Below, piece by piece: positions 7,394 to 16,825 of a DNA stretch of 64,000 nt. The position numbers and the translations under genes were made by a program. The stretch lies in NCBI RefSeq assembly GCF_004330295.1, contig NZ_SJOJ01000016.1:1-64000 (forward strand), in the 5' to 3' direction. Each line of letters begins with the position of its first letter. The stretch's first letter is position 1. This stretch comes from Rahnella victoriana. GTDB taxonomy: Bacteria; Pseudomonadota; Gammaproteobacteria; Enterobacterales; Enterobacteriaceae. The notes below the pieces were generated by a model. That model ran no database searches and had not been told where the DNA came from. It saw only the letters and a list, made by a program, of their open reading frames with translations.

Positions 7394-8359
7394 TTACGCA
7401 AGATTTTCGAAATATGCTTCCAACGCCTCCAGCTGTTCGCTGGCATCCTCTATGGCGTTGAAGGAGCGCCGAAACTGGTCATTTGGGGCATGCTCCTGGA
7501 GATACCAGGAAACGTGCTTACGGGCGATACGGAATCCCTTGCCTTGACCGTAAAAGTCGTGCAATTCCCGTACGTGCCCTAGTAACAAGCGCTGAACCTC
7601 ACCCATAGGAGGTGGAGGTAACAGCTCCCCTGTGTCCAGATAATGCTGGATTTCCCGGAAGATCCAGGGTCTCCCCTGAGCGGCACGTCCTATCATCAGA
7701 GCATCAGCTCCGGTGTAGTCGAGCACCGCTCTGGCTTTATGCGGGTCAGTTATGTCGCCATTCGCGATAATCGGAATGGAAACACTCTGCTTAACTGTCC
7801 GAATACTGTCGTACTCTGCTTCTCCATTGAAGAGGCAGGCACGGGTTCGGCCATGAATCGTCAGGGCCTGAATTCCACAGTCTTCAGCCAATTGGGCAAT
7901 TTGTACACAGTTACGGTGTTCCGGTGCCCATCCAGTACGAATTTTCAACGTGACTGGCACATCTACCGCATTCACAACGGTAGTCAGGATTTGTTTCACC
8001 AAATCCGGATACTGCAATAATGCAGAACCTGCCAGTTTGCGGTTCACTTTCTTGGCCGGGCAGCCCATATTGATATCAATGATTTGCGCACCGCTTTCCA
8101 CGTTAATTCGTGCAGCAGCCGCCATATCGTCGGGGTCACAACCGGCAATTTGCACGGCGCGGATCCCCGGTTCATCGTTATGTACCATGCGCAAACGTGA
8201 CTTATCCGTCCGCCACACCTCCGGATTGGAGGAGAGCATTTCAGATACTGCCATTCCAGCCCCCATCGCATGACATAAGGCACGAAATGGTCGGTCTGTG
8301 ATACCGGCCATCGGGGCCGCAATCAGGCAATTTGTAAGCTGGTGGTGTCCGATGCGCAT
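7394..8359 (-). CDS. dusB: DusB, tRNA-dihydrouridine synthase B
   Basis: FMN enzyme that reduces U17 in tRNA to dihydrouridine, 321 residues (same as E. coli). It has an N-terminal TIM barrel with the [12 protein letters not shown] start and the catalytic Cys100 in the [19 protein letters not shown] block. The C-terminal helical tRNA-binding domain carries the conserved [12 protein letters not shown] motif. It is the first gene of the dusB-fis operon, and its GC-rich promoter just upstream is the classical fis promoter. In E. coli prmA precedes this operon directly. Here a carbonic anhydrase gene intervenes. Confidence 0.97.
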   Translation of the reverse strand: MRIGHHQLTNCLIAAPMAGITDRPFRALCHAMGAGMAVSEMLSSNPEVWRTDKSRLRMVHNDEPGIRAVQIAGCDPDDMAAAARINVESGAQIIDINMGCPAKKVNRKLAGSALLQYPDLVKQILTTVVNAVDVPVTLKIRTGWAPEHRNCVQIAQLAEDCGIQALTIHGRTRACLFNGEAEYDSIRTVKQSVSIPIIANGDITDPHKARAVLDYTGADALMIGRAAQGRPWIFREIQHYLDTGELLPPPPMGEVQRLLLGHVRELHDFYGQGKGFRIARKHVSWYLQEHAPNDQFRRSFNAIEDASEQLEALEAYFENLA

Positions 8360-8398
8360 GAACTAGGAATGACCATACTGATGTCCGCAAGGGCGCGT

Positions 8399-8427
8399 AT
8401 ATTACGCATTTTCGCCACGATATGAAA
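8399..8427 (-). promoter_or_regulatory. dusB-fis promoter with GC-rich discriminator
   Basis: On the minus strand, TTTCAT (-35, 8422-8427) and TAATAT (-10, 8399-8404) are separated by 17 bases. The stretch after the -10 reads ACGCGCCCTTGCGG, the GC-rich discriminator typical of stringently controlled promoters. The layout matches the E. coli fis promoter. Nothing else was recognised in the 8360-8747 gap apart from the cah terminator. Confidence 0.8.
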
Positions 8428-8708
8428 GGCCAAACTTTGAGCAATTCATGAAGAAAAACCCTTGCCAGGGGTGAAATACAGCGGGATTTGTTTTTTTATC
8501 GAGGTTTTACATTGAGTTATGTGATGGCGGTCAAATTGTGCGCTTCAGCAAATTCCTAATATCTCTCTGAAACATCCTGTTATATCAGTTGATTCTAAGG
8601 GTAGATTTGTCGTTTTAAGCAGCAACAACCACAAAAATCCGTGATGCGGATCTCTTTTTGTTCAAAAAGTGACTCATTTTCAGAAAGCTTAACAAGCGGC
8701 AGAAAGAA

Positions 8709-8729
8709 GCGCAGAAAGGGTATCTGCGC
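8709..8729 (-). terminator. Terminator of cah
   Basis: GCGCAGA and TCTGCGC form a stem that on the minus strand is followed by TTCTTTCT. It begins 19 bases past the carbonic anhydrase stop codon. Confidence 0.65.
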
Positions 8730-8747
8730 CTCTTCACTCAGAGCAGA

Positions 8748-9500
8748 TTATTCGGCGACAACCACGCGACCGTGCAGACCCTGTACAGGGCGGTTATTTG
8801 CATGATGCATCGCATGCCGGAATTTCTCCAGTTGCGCTTCAGACAGCGTCTGAGGCTGTTTAACGACCAGCCAGCGAACGCCTTCCGTGCAGGGAGGCGT
8901 GGTCAGCGAACCGCTGAACCGGTAATGGGTCAGATCTTTTGGCAGCAGGCCATCAAGACTGACTTTTTGTTTCAGCGCGACAGGCTCGCCCGCCTTTTCC
9001 GGCATCTGCTGCCAGATTTTTTCCAGTTCAGCATTGGCCTTGCCGGTTTCAAACATCACGGCAATCACCGCAATTTCACCGTCCGCATCCATATGAACAA
9101 AGTGCGCTTCCATCGGGAAGGATTTCCCGTTGAGGGTATTTTCGCTCGGGGAATGGAAGTGGAATTGCTGAAGGACGAATTTTTCGCCGTCGAGGGTGAC
9201 GAAATCTCCCTCCCGGACGTTCACCTGCACGCTGTGGCCGTTATTGATGACGCCGACCGGCGGCAGCTGATAGCTGAGGTTCAGCGGGCGAGGGTGCACT
9301 TCCAGTGCATCTTTGATATCGATAGGTGACTGCGCTTTGCCTTGCTCACACAGATGGAAGTCGGGGCTGAGTTTCGACCAGTTTTGCGGGGCAGCCTCGC
9401 CATCATAGGACCAGTGTGGCGCTTCATTTGCGAAGACGGGCAGGGCGGTCACTGACAGCGTGAGGGCGGCCAGCGCGGCAGAGAGAATTGTTCCTTTCAC
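8748..9500 (-). CDS. cah: Periplasmic alpha-class carbonic anhydrase
   Basis: Interconverts CO2 and bicarbonate in the periplasm; 250 residues, typical of bacterial alpha-class enzymes. It has an N-terminal signal peptide (residues 1-25, ending LPVFA) and the zinc ligands His114, His116 and His133 within QFHFHSPSE and EAHFVH. Cys51 and the Cys in TTPPCTEGVRW probably form the family disulfide. The start is a GTG at 9498-9500 preceded by AGGGAT. A nearby ATG is out of frame. It is its own unit between terminators and is inserted between prmA and dusB, which are neighbours in E. coli. Confidence 0.93.
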   Translation of the reverse strand: MKGTILSAALAALTLSVTALPVFANEAPHWSYDGEAAPQNWSKLSPDFHLCEQGKAQSPIDIKDALEVHPRPLNLSYQLPPVGVINNGHSVQVNVREGDFVTLDGEKFVLQQFHFHSPSENTLNGKSFPMEAHFVHMDADGEIAVIAVMFETGKANAELEKIWQQMPEKAGEPVALKQKVSLDGLLPKDLTHYRFSGSLTTPPCTEGVRWLVVKQPQTLSEAQLEKFRHAMHHANNRPVQGLHGRVVVAE

Positions 9501-9599
9501 GAGATATCCCTTTCATTTAATGAGTAATAAAACCTCGCGAAGTGTAAGGGTTTTGTGCGACAGGAGAAATATGAGAAAAGGCCGGAATTGGACTTTAGG

Positions 9600-9637
9600 G
9601 GAAAACCCGCTCTTTCTGCACAAGCAGAAAAAGCGGG
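9600..9637 (-). terminator. Terminator of prmA
   Basis: On the minus strand CCCGCT pairs with AGCGGG across an internally pairing TTTTCTGC/GCAGAAAG segment and is followed by TTTTCCCC. It lies just past the prmA stop codon. Confidence 0.75.
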
Positions 9638-9647
9638 AGACGATAAA

Positions 9648-10532
9648 TCAGGCTTTTTTAACCCCGGTAATGCGGCACCATTCTTCTTTCTCGGCCACCG
9701 CATCCAGTTCAAATTTATCGTTGTAGGCATCCGCCACGCTTTGCGCCTGGCTGGCCAGTACGCCGGAAAGCCCCAGATGGCCGCCCGCGACCGGCAATAC
9801 GCTGATAAGCGGTGCCAGTTCACGCAGAGGACCGGCCAGAATGTTAGCGACGACCACGTCGGCTGACAGGTTCTCTGGCTGATCTTTCGGCAGATACAGC
9901 GACAGACGCTCTGAAACGCCATTACGCTCTGCGTTATCACGGCTGGCCTGAATCGCCTGCGGATCGATGTCGATCCCGACCACGTGTTTTGCGCCGAGCT
10001 TCAGGGCCGCGATCGCCAGAATGCCGGAGCCGCAACCGAAGTCGATCACCGTTTTATCGGTCAGATCCAGACTGTCGAGCCATTGCAGGCACATCGCGGT
10101 GGTCGGATGGGTGCCGGTACCAAACGCCAGACCCGGATCCAGCATCACGTTCACCGCATCCGGATCCGGCACATCGCGCCAGCTCGGGCAAATCCACAGA
10201 CGTTCGCCAAAACGCATCGGGTGGAAGTTATCCATCCATTCGCGTTCCCAGTCTTTGTCTTCGAGTTGCTCAATTTTGTGCACAAACCCTTTACCCAGCA
10301 GCGGTTCGTTTTCCAGCATGGCGACCACTTCGGCCATGTCGGTTTCTGCATCGTAAAGGCCGATAGCATCGGTATCGCCCCACAGCAGGGTTTCGCCCGG
10401 CAGGGGTTCGAAGACCGGATTATCGTGTGTGTCCTGGAAAGTCACGGACACGGCGCCACTTTCGATAAGCGCGTCGCTCAGCGTTTCCGCGTCGTTACCG
10501 GTGGTATTAATTTTCAGTTGGATCCAAGGCAT
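9648..10532 (-). CDS. prmA: PrmA, ribosomal protein L11 methyltransferase
   Basis: SAM-dependent enzyme that trimethylates ribosomal protein L11, 294 residues (E. coli 293). The N-terminal L11-binding domain ([21 protein letters not shown]) is joined to a Rossmann methyltransferase domain with motif I ([20 protein letters not shown]) and the catalytic-site motif [10 protein letters not shown]. The start at 10532 was chosen because it gives the known N-terminus and has AAGAGA upstream. The 34-codon upstream extension is not conserved in the family. It follows panF by 43 bases and probably shares its transcript. Confidence 0.96.
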   Translation of the reverse strand: MPWIQLKINTTGNDAETLSDALIESGAVSVTFQDTHDNPVFEPLPGETLLWGDTDAIGLYDAETDMAEVVAMLENEPLLGKGFVHKIEQLEDKDWEREWMDNFHPMRFGERLWICPSWRDVPDPDAVNVMLDPGLAFGTGTHPTTAMCLQWLDSLDLTDKTVIDFGCGSGILAIAALKLGAKHVVGIDIDPQAIQASRDNAERNGVSERLSLYLPKDQPENLSADVVVANILAGPLRELAPLISVLPVAGGHLGLSGVLASQAQSVADAYNDKFELDAVAEKEEWCRITGVKKA

Positions 10533-10575
10533 AGCCATTCTCTTCTTAACAATCTGTAAAATCAGTGCCGCCCGG

Positions 10576-12021
10576 TCAGGACGGCTTGAATGCGGTTTCG
10601 CGTGGCGGTTTGCCAAAGGTATTGCCGACATAAAACGCCAGCAGACTCAGCAACAGCGACGGCACAATCGGGTGCAGACCGGCAATATGCAGGTCGATGC
10701 TGGCGAGCAGGGTATAACAAACCGCGCCAACAATCATTGAGCTGAGCGCGCCCGTGGCATTGGCCCGTTCCCAGTACAGACCGAGCACCAGCGGCCACAG
10801 GAACACCGCTTCCAGCCCGCCGAACGCCAGCAGGTTAAGCCAGATAATCATTTCCGGCGGGCGCCATGCGGCCAGCAGCACCAGTAAACCCAGCACAAAG
10901 GTTGCCCAGCTTGAGAAGCGTTTTAACTTGCGCTCGTTGGTCAGCTGTTCCGGTTTCACGCCGAGGTATAAGTCTTTAACGATAGTCGCAGATGACTGCA
11001 AAAGCTGTGCATTGATGGTCGACATAATGGCGGCCATCGGCGCGGCAAGGAAGATACCGGCGGCGTAAGGCGGCAGCACGGTGATCATCAGCGTCGGGAT
11101 CACCTGATCGGGAATTTTCAGATCAGGCAAAACCGCGCGCCCGAGTGCCCCCGCCAGATGCATACCGAACATCAGCACCGCGACCACCAGCGTGCCGAGC
11201 ACAATGCCCCGGTGCACAGCCTTGCTGTCTTTGTAGGAGATACAGCGCACGGCGGTATGCGGCAGGCCAATCACGCCAAAGCAAACCAATACCCAGAAAG
11301 ACGCCATAAACGGCAGCGAAAGGACGTCACCTCCGCCATGCACGGACACCAGTTTAGGGTCGATTTGCTGGAGTTTATTCACTGCGCTGTGCAGGCCACC
11401 GGCGGCGTGGATCACCGCTACCAGCAGCAAAATGGTGCCCAGAAGCATCACCAGCCCCTGCATGGCGTCGTTCAGCACGCTGGCACGGAAGCCGCCAAAC
11501 GCGGTATACAGCGCAATGCTGACACCGAAAATCAGCAGACCGGTGTCGTAAGGAATCCCCGCAGCGGTTTCCAGCAGGCGTGCGCCACCGATGAACTGTA
11601 CGGTCATCGCCCCCAGAAACGCCACCAGCAGGCTCAGGCTGGCCAGCCAGACCAGCAGACGGCTCTGATAGCGGGCAAACAGCATGTCATTCAATGTGAC
11701 CGCGTTGTAGCGGCGCGCCAGAATAGCGAATTTTTTACCCAGTACGCCCAGCGAAAGCCAGACAGCAGGCAGCTGGATCATCGCCAGTAATACCCAGCCC
11801 AGCCCAAATTTGTACGCTGCGCCGGGGCCGCCAATAAACGAGCTGGCGCTGATATAGGTTGCGGTCAGGGTCATGGCCAGCACGAAACCGCCCATCGACC
11901 GGTTACCGAGGAAATATTCGGTCAGGAAGTTGCCCTGTTCGCGGCGGGTATAGGCATAAACCGACAGCCCGAATACCAGCAGCAGATAGGCGATCAACGG
12001 TAATAAGACTTCAGTCTGCAT
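10576..12021 (-). CDS. panF: PanF, sodium/pantothenate symporter
   Basis: Inner-membrane Na+-coupled importer of pantothenate, precursor of coenzyme A, 481 residues. It belongs to the solute:sodium symporter family with about 13 hydrophobic segments. The conserved blocks [18 protein letters not shown] and [18 protein letters not shown] are visible. The ATG at 12021 was preferred to the adjacent GTG at 12024 because GGAGGA is better spaced to it. It overlaps the end of yhdT by 11 bases, so the two are translationally coupled as in E. coli. Confidence 0.96.
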   Translation of the reverse strand: MQTEVLLPLIAYLLLVFGLSVYAYTRREQGNFLTEYFLGNRSMGGFVLAMTLTATYISASSFIGGPGAAYKFGLGWVLLAMIQLPAVWLSLGVLGKKFAILARRYNAVTLNDMLFARYQSRLLVWLASLSLLVAFLGAMTVQFIGGARLLETAAGIPYDTGLLIFGVSIALYTAFGGFRASVLNDAMQGLVMLLGTILLLVAVIHAAGGLHSAVNKLQQIDPKLVSVHGGGDVLSLPFMASFWVLVCFGVIGLPHTAVRCISYKDSKAVHRGIVLGTLVVAVLMFGMHLAGALGRAVLPDLKIPDQVIPTLMITVLPPYAAGIFLAAPMAAIMSTINAQLLQSSATIVKDLYLGVKPEQLTNERKLKRFSSWATFVLGLLVLLAAWRPPEMIIWLNLLAFGGLEAVFLWPLVLGLYWERANATGALSSMIVGAVCYTLLASIDLHIAGLHPIVPSLLLSLLAFYVGNTFGKPPRETAFKPS

Positions 12022-12259
12022 CACTGTCCTCCAGCGGAATTTCGCGGTAAATCACGCGAACCATCAGCCAGCTTAAAAGAACGAATATCAGCGGAACCAG
12101 CAGGCAGGCCATTTCAAACCAGTGCGGCAGGCCGGTGATGCCCTGTTTATCGTCAGGAATATAAGCCGCACAGCCCCAGGCCAGCAGATAGGCGATTGTC
12201 AGCCCAAATGCCCAGCGGGCCTCGCGGTTAGCCTGTAAGAAACGTGTATCCAACGCCAT
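12011..12259 (-). CDS. yhdT: YhdT, DUF997 membrane protein
   Basis: 82-residue inner-membrane protein with two hydrophobic segments (FGLTIAYLLAWGCAAYI and WFEMACLLVPLIFVLLSWLMV). The family always sits directly before panF and probably forms a small partner subunit or chaperone for the symporter, but its function is not established. The ATG at 12259 has a GGGGAG ribosome-binding site. The 3' end overlaps panF by 11 bases. A terminator for accC lies just upstream, so yhdT-panF-prmA likely has its own promoter. Confidence 0.92.
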   Translation of the reverse strand: MALDTRFLQANREARWAFGLTIAYLLAWGCAAYIPDDKQGITGLPHWFEMACLLVPLIFVLLSWLMVRVIYREIPLEDSDAD

Positions 12260-12282
12260 TTACTTGTCTCCCCTCTGAACGT

Positions 12283-12307
12283 AAAAAAGGCCGGAATATC
12301 CGGCCTT
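12283..12307 (-). terminator. Terminator of accBC
   Basis: On the minus strand AAGGCCGG, a five-base loop and CCGGCCTT are followed by TTTT. It starts 31 bases past the accC stop codon, before yhdT. Confidence 0.88.
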
Positions 12308-12337
12308 GATAAGAGAGTACGCAACGGTACGGTCTTT

Positions 12338-13687
12338 TTATTTTTCCTGCAAACCGAGTTTTTTCTCGAGATAGTGGATGTTAGTCCCACCGTGCTCGAA
12401 GTTCTCGTCGTTCATAATGCGCATTTGCAGGTCAATGTTGGTTTTGATGCCGTCGATGATCAGTTCTGCCAGCGCATTTTTCATGCGGGCGATGGCCACT
12501 TCACGGGTTTCACCGTAAGTGATCAGTTTACCGATCATGGAATCGTAGTACGGAGGCACCGTGTAGCCTGCGTAAATGTGCGATTCCCAACGAACACCGA
12601 AGCCGCCAGGTGCGTGGAAGCGGGTGATTTTGCCCGGGCTTGGCAGGAAGGTGTTTGGGTCTTCCGCGTTAATACGGCATTCCACCGCGTGGCCTTTGAC
12701 TTTCACTTCGCTTTGTTTGATCGACAGAGGCTGGCCGGACGCAATGCGCAGCTGTTCTTTGATCAAATCCACACCGGTGATCATCTCGGTAACCGGATGC
12801 TCAACCTGGATACGGGTGTTCATTTCGATGAAGAAGAACTCACCGTTTTCATACAGGAACTCGAAAGTCCCTGCACCACGGTAGCCGATATCCACACAGG
12901 CTTTGGCGCAACGTTCGCCGATGAAACGACGAAGTTCTTCCGTAATGCCCGGTGCCGGCGCTTCTTCCACGACTTTCTGGTGACGACGCTGCATGGAGCA
13001 GTCACGTTCTGCCAGATAAACCGCGTTGCCCTGACCATCGGCCAGTACCTGAATTTCCACGTGACGTGGGTTTTCCAGGTATTTTTCCATATAAACCATG
13101 TCGTTGTTGAAGGCCGCTTTGGCTTCAGCACGGGTCATGTTGATGGACTGCTCGAGATCTTTGTCGCTGCGCACCACACGCATACCACGACCACCGCCGC
13201 CGCCAGAGGCTTTGATGATGACCGGATAGCCGATGCGTTTTGCGAAGCCACGGTTTTGATCCATGTCGTCGCCCAGCGGGCCGTCAGAGCCAGGTACACA
13301 AGGTACGCCAGCCGCTTTCATCGCGTGGATCGCAGAAACTTTATCGCCCATCAGACGGATAGTTTCCGCTTTCGGGCCGATGAAGATAAAACCAGAACGC
13401 TCAACCTGCTCTGCAAAATCCGCATTCTCGGACAGGAAACCGTAGCCCGGGTGGATAGCCACCGCGCCAGTGATTTCCGCCGCAGCGATAATGGCAGGGA
13501 TGTTCAGATAGCTTTTTACTGAAGGTGCAGGGCCGATACAGACGGTTTCGTCTGCCAGCAGCACGTGTTTCAGGTCACGGTCAGCGGTGGAGTGCACAGC
13601 AACGGTTTTGATGCCCATTTCTTTACAGGCACGCAAAATACGCAGGGCAATCTCGCCGCGGTTCGCGATAACAATTTTATCTACCAT
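12338..13687 (-). CDS. accC: AccC, biotin carboxylase subunit
   Basis: Carboxylates the biotin of AccB with bicarbonate and ATP, the first half-reaction of acetyl-CoA carboxylase in fatty-acid synthesis. It has 449 residues, identical in length to E. coli. The N-terminal domain starts [18 protein letters not shown]. The ATP-grasp glycine loop [11 protein letters not shown], the [17 protein letters not shown] active-site block and the C-terminal biotin-carboxylase domain are complete. It lies 11 bases after accB and is followed by a strong terminator. Confidence 0.98.
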   Translation of the reverse strand: MVDKIVIANRGEIALRILRACKEMGIKTVAVHSTADRDLKHVLLADETVCIGPAPSVKSYLNIPAIIAAAEITGAVAIHPGYGFLSENADFAEQVERSGFIFIGPKAETIRLMGDKVSAIHAMKAAGVPCVPGSDGPLGDDMDQNRGFAKRIGYPVIIKASGGGGGRGMRVVRSDKDLEQSINMTRAEAKAAFNNDMVYMEKYLENPRHVEIQVLADGQGNAVYLAERDCSMQRRHQKVVEEAPAPGITEELRRFIGERCAKACVDIGYRGAGTFEFLYENGEFFFIEMNTRIQVEHPVTEMITGVDLIKEQLRIASGQPLSIKQSEVKVKGHAVECRINAEDPNTFLPSPGKITRFHAPGGFGVRWESHIYAGYTVPPYYDSMIGKLITYGETREVAIARMKNALAELIIDGIKTNIDLQMRIMNDENFEHGGTNIHYLEKKLGLQEK

Positions 13688-13698
13688 GGTACGCCTCG

Positions 13699-14160
13699 TT
13701 ATTCGATGACGACCAGCGGCTCGTCGAATTCAACCGGTTGGCCGCTTTCTACCAGAATTGCTTTAACAACACCGGATTTGTCTGCTTCGATTTGGTTCAT
13801 CATTTTCATCGCTTCAACGATACACAGGGTATCGCCGGCGTTCACTTTCTGACCCACTTCGATGAAGGCTTTTGCGTCCGGGCTTGGCGTACGGTAGAAG
13901 GTCCCTACCATCGGTGAACGGACGATATGACCGCTGATGGCAGCCGGTGCAGCTTCTGCGGGTGCAGCCGCTGGCGCAACCGCAGCAGCCAGACCTGGCT
14001 GTTGGACAGGCATAGCATAAGCCTGTTGCATCATAGGATAAGCCTGCGCAGGTGCAGCACGGCTGATACGAACTGACTCTTCACCTTCAGAAATTTCCAG
14101 TTCAGAAATACCTGATTCTTCAACCAGTTCGATCAGTTTTTTGATTTTACGAATATCCAT
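13699..14160 (-). CDS. accB: AccB, biotin carboxyl carrier protein
   Basis: Carries the carboxylated biotin between AccC and AccAD, 153 residues. The N-terminal dimerisation region (residues 1-35) is followed by a flexible Ala/Pro/Gln-rich linker (about 36-76) and the biotinyl domain. The biotinylated residue is Lys119 in VEAMKMM. The linker is a few residues shorter than in E. coli (156 residues). It is co-transcribed with accC and possibly with aroQ, which ends 32 bases upstream. In E. coli AccB limits its own transcription. Confidence 0.98.
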   Translation of the reverse strand: MDIRKIKKLIELVEESGISELEISEGEESVRISRAAPAQAYPMMQQAYAMPVQQPGLAAAVAPAAAPAEAAPAAISGHIVRSPMVGTFYRTPSPDAKAFIEVGQKVNAGDTLCIVEAMKMMNQIEADKSGVVKAILVESGQPVEFDEPLVVIE

Positions 14161-14192
14161 GGGTGTGATTCCGTACTCTTTTTGCGTAGAAA

Positions 14193-14645
14193 TTAGTGGG
14201 TTTTTGACAAGCGGTTAACCGCTGCCTGTAATGCAAAGTGGTAGCCATCTGCGCCAAGTCCGCAAATAACGCCCACTGCGATGTCGGAAAGATAAGAATG
14301 GTGCCGGAACGCTTCGCGGGCATGTACATTCGACAGATGGATCTCGATAAACGGAATCGATACCCCCAGTAATGCATCGCGCAGCGCCACGCTGGTATGG
14401 GTAAAGGCCGCGGGATTGATCAGAATAAAATCGACGTTTCCGCGTGCCTGATGAATACGTTCAATCAGGACATGTTCTGCGTTGGATTGCAGATGGCTCA
14501 GTGCCACACCGGCAGCGGCAGCCTGAACTTCCAAACCTTTAACAATATCGTTGAGCGTGGTGTGTCCGTACGTTTCAGGCTCACGGGTACCTAACAAATT
14601 CAGGTTAGGACCGTTCAGTAGCAAAATGTCAAACTTATGCGCCAT
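14193..14645 (-). CDS. aroQ: AroQ, type II 3-dehydroquinate dehydratase
   Basis: Third step of the shikimate pathway, converting 3-dehydroquinate to 3-dehydroshikimate. It is a dodecameric 150-residue enzyme. The family start [21 protein letters not shown] contains the lid Arg and Tyr26. [17 protein letters not shown] and [14 protein letters not shown] supply the remaining active-site residues. It sits directly before accB, as in many proteobacteria that have the type II enzyme; E. coli K-12 has type I AroD instead. Confidence 0.97.
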   Translation of the reverse strand: MAHKFDILLLNGPNLNLLGTREPETYGHTTLNDIVKGLEVQAAAAGVALSHLQSNAEHVLIERIHQARGNVDFILINPAAFTHTSVALRDALLGVSIPFIEIHLSNVHAREAFRHHSYLSDIAVGVICGLGADGYHFALQAAVNRLSKTH

Positions 14646-14756
14646 TGTGAGCCTATCTCCGGCAATTAGACAAAGATTGTAGAAAATACCCTGATGTCAC
14701 CGATTTGTCACCTATTTCGCGGCAAATCGACCCGTCTCTTCGGCATGAGGTCGGGC

Positions 14757-14762
14757 ATTATA
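14757..14762 (-). promoter_or_regulatory. Possible -10 element for aroQ-accBC
   Basis: The minus strand carries a perfect TATAAT about 110 bases before the aroQ start. No good -35 hexamer lies at 16-18 bases. A second weaker -10-like TACAAT lies closer to the gene. The assignment is tentative. Confidence 0.35.
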
Positions 14763-14886
14763 ATGATATCGTGGCAATTCGCAGCTAAATACTGGTCTTA
14801 TCAGCGAAGATAATCAACCCTCGGCCGGTGAATGCGCGCGCAATTGGCACTATTCTGAGAGGCAACGCCCGCCTGTTTCCCCCGGT

Positions 14887-15489
14887 TTATCGCAGCCACT
14901 GGCGGAATTTTTTATAGCGAAAGGCCAGCAGGATCACGGCAAGTGTTGCGTAGATGATCGGTTGCGGTGACAACACTTTGACCGACCAAAGGTAGTGGAT
15001 CGGTGCCAGTATGGCGATCAGATAGATGAGATTATGTAACTTTTGCCAGCCAGCGCCCATTTTCCGCTGCGCCCACAATGTCGAGGTGCAGGCCAGCGCC
15101 AGCAGCAGGATCCAGCAAATAATGCCGAGCGTCAGATACGGGCGGGAAATCAGTTCATTGCCCAGCAGGCGAAGGTTGCTGATACCCAGTTCGAGGAACG
15201 AATAGCTGAGAAGATGCAGGGTTCCCCACGCAAAACACCATAAACCCAGCAGACGGCGGGTGCGGATCAGCAGCGGTTGTTTGCCATAGCGCGCAACCGG
15301 CGTCACCAGCAGCGTGACCAGCAGGAATTTCAGCGTCATCCGGCCGGTAAAATGCTGAATATCTTTTGCCGGATCGGCGCTGAACCAGCCCTGATCGACG
15401 GAAAGTATCAGCCAGAAGAAGGGCAGAATGGCGGCAAGGTAAATGATCACCTTCAGCCAGGTAATGTTGGCAGGGCTTAAACGACGCAT
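14887..15489 (-). CDS. msrQ: MsrQ, haem-binding membrane subunit of MsrPQ
   Basis: Inner-membrane b-type cytochrome that passes electrons from the quinone pool or flavin reductase to MsrP, 200 residues. There are about six hydrophobic segments of the ferric-reductase-like fold. Conserved His residues include those in [13 protein letters not shown] and [21 protein letters not shown], which are likely haem ligands. It follows msrP by 18 bases on the same strand and forms the standard two-gene operon that repairs oxidised methionines in envelope proteins. Confidence 0.95.
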   Translation of the reverse strand: MRRLSPANITWLKVIIYLAAILPFFWLILSVDQGWFSADPAKDIQHFTGRMTLKFLLVTLLVTPVARYGKQPLLIRTRRLLGLWCFAWGTLHLLSYSFLELGISNLRLLGNELISRPYLTLGIICWILLLALACTSTLWAQRKMGAGWQKLHNLIYLIAILAPIHYLWSVKVLSPQPIIYATLAVILLAFRYKKFRQWLR

Positions 15490-15507
15490 AGCTGAGCGGC
15501 CTCTTCC

Positions 15508-16509
15508 TTAATAGAACTTACGTAAATCCATACCGTGATACAGCGAGGCCACCTGTTCCGCGTAGCCGTTGAACAGCAGTGTCGGCTGGCGTTGCACATC
15601 CAGCAAACCGCCGGAACCAATAAAGCGTTCCGTGGCCTGTGACCAGCGCGGGTGATCGACGTGCGGATTCACATTGGCGTAAAACCCGTATTCGTTGGCG
15701 GCAATCTGGTTCCAGGTGGTCGGCGGCTCATCATGGGTGAATTTAATGTTCACGATCGACTTGATGCCTTTGAAACCGTATTTCCACGGGATCGTCAGAC
15801 GAATGGGCGCGCCGTTTTGCGGCGGCAGTGCTTTGCCATAAACACCGACCGTCAGCATCGCCAGCGGGTTCATCGCTTCATCTATACGCAGCCCTTCGAC
15901 ATAGGGATAATCCAGCCCGCCGCCGATAAACCGGTCTTTTTGCCCCGGCATATGTTCAGGGTCATATAAGGTGGTAAACGCCACATATCGCGCATTACTG
16001 GTCGGTTCGGCCAGTTTCAGGATTTCACTGAGCTGGAATCCGACCCACGGCACCACCATTGACCAGGCTTCAACGCATCGCATGCGGTAGATCCGCTGTT
16101 CGAGCGGGAAACGCTTCATGATGTCGTCCATATCCAGCGTCATCGGTTTAGCGACTTCGCCTTCTATTTTTAACTTCCACGGAGACGTCACCAGTTGCCC
16201 GGCGTTCGCAGCGGGATCGGCTTTATCCAGCCCGAATTCATAGAAATTGTTATAGCCGGAGACTTTGTCTTCCGGCGTCAGCGGCAGATCATTTTGATAA
16301 GCGGGGGGTTTGGTGAAATCCAGGGGTTTACCGGCGGGCGCAGGGGCGCGGTCGTGGCCTTTAAACCAGGAAAGCAGATCCGCCTGCGCGTTTTGCGGCA
16401 GGGCGAGTGCGGCGGCGCTGATCCCCAGCGCCTGCAACACTTTGCGCCGGTCATGGAAAAGACTTTCGGGAGTGACATCGGCTTCGGTCAGTTTGCGGGG
16501 TTTGAACAT
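15508..16509 (-). CDS. msrP: MsrP, periplasmic methionine sulfoxide reductase, Mo-cofactor subunit
   Basis: Reduces protein methionine sulfoxide in the periplasm, 333 residues (E. coli 334). The N-terminus carries a twin-arginine signal (Arg21-Arg22 in [20 protein letters not shown]), so the folded molybdoenzyme is exported by Tat. Cys145 in [15 protein letters not shown] is the molybdenum ligand. The start at 16509 was chosen over one 11 codons upstream: it has GGAG at seven bases and aligns with E. coli. It is the first gene of msrPQ. Confidence 0.95.
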   Translation of the reverse strand: MFKPRKLTEADVTPESLFHDRRKVLQALGISAAALALPQNAQADLLSWFKGHDRAPAPAGKPLDFTKPPAYQNDLPLTPEDKVSGYNNFYEFGLDKADPAANAGQLVTSPWKLKIEGEVAKPMTLDMDDIMKRFPLEQRIYRMRCVEAWSMVVPWVGFQLSEILKLAEPTSNARYVAFTTLYDPEHMPGQKDRFIGGGLDYPYVEGLRIDEAMNPLAMLTVGVYGKALPPQNGAPIRLTIPWKYGFKGIKSIVNIKFTHDEPPTTWNQIAANEYGFYANVNPHVDHPRWSQATERFIGSGGLLDVQRQPTLLFNGYAEQVASLYHGMDLRKFY

Positions 16510-16825
16510 AGCATTCTCCGGCATTCTCATTTTATGGTTCATTATTATGGTTATAGACAGAGCATGGCGTGAAACTGACCGCTTTGCGAGACGTAGTCTT
16601 AAAATACCGCGTTTTGTGGCAGAGAAGGGCGGCCGCGTTTATCGTTTGTATAAGAATTCTGAATTGATGGGCTGTTGGATTGCTATGCTATGAATGTAAG
16701 CAAAGGTCTCTTTGGTAAATTTCTCCTTTCAGCGTGTTTTTCTGTTTTATAGTAGCGGCGCATTTTCGTAACAGGCCCAGAGAACGGGTTTGTTTCCACC
16801 CCACCGTAGCGAGTAAGGCACAGGG
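16510..16825. other. Divergent control region msrP / csrD
   Basis: This gap contains no supportable gene. A TATAGT at 16748-16753 on the plus strand is a possible csrD -10 but lacks a good -35. I saw no operator I could name for msrP. Confidence 0.3.

Noticed and set aside
12374-13522. 382-codon frame antisense to accC
   Set aside because: The composition is that of a reverse-frame shadow (many His, Phe, Arg), and accC on the other strand is unambiguous.
16725-16753. Possible csrD promoter with TATAGT
   Set aside because: No acceptable -35 hexamer at the right distance, so it is mentioned only in the gap description.
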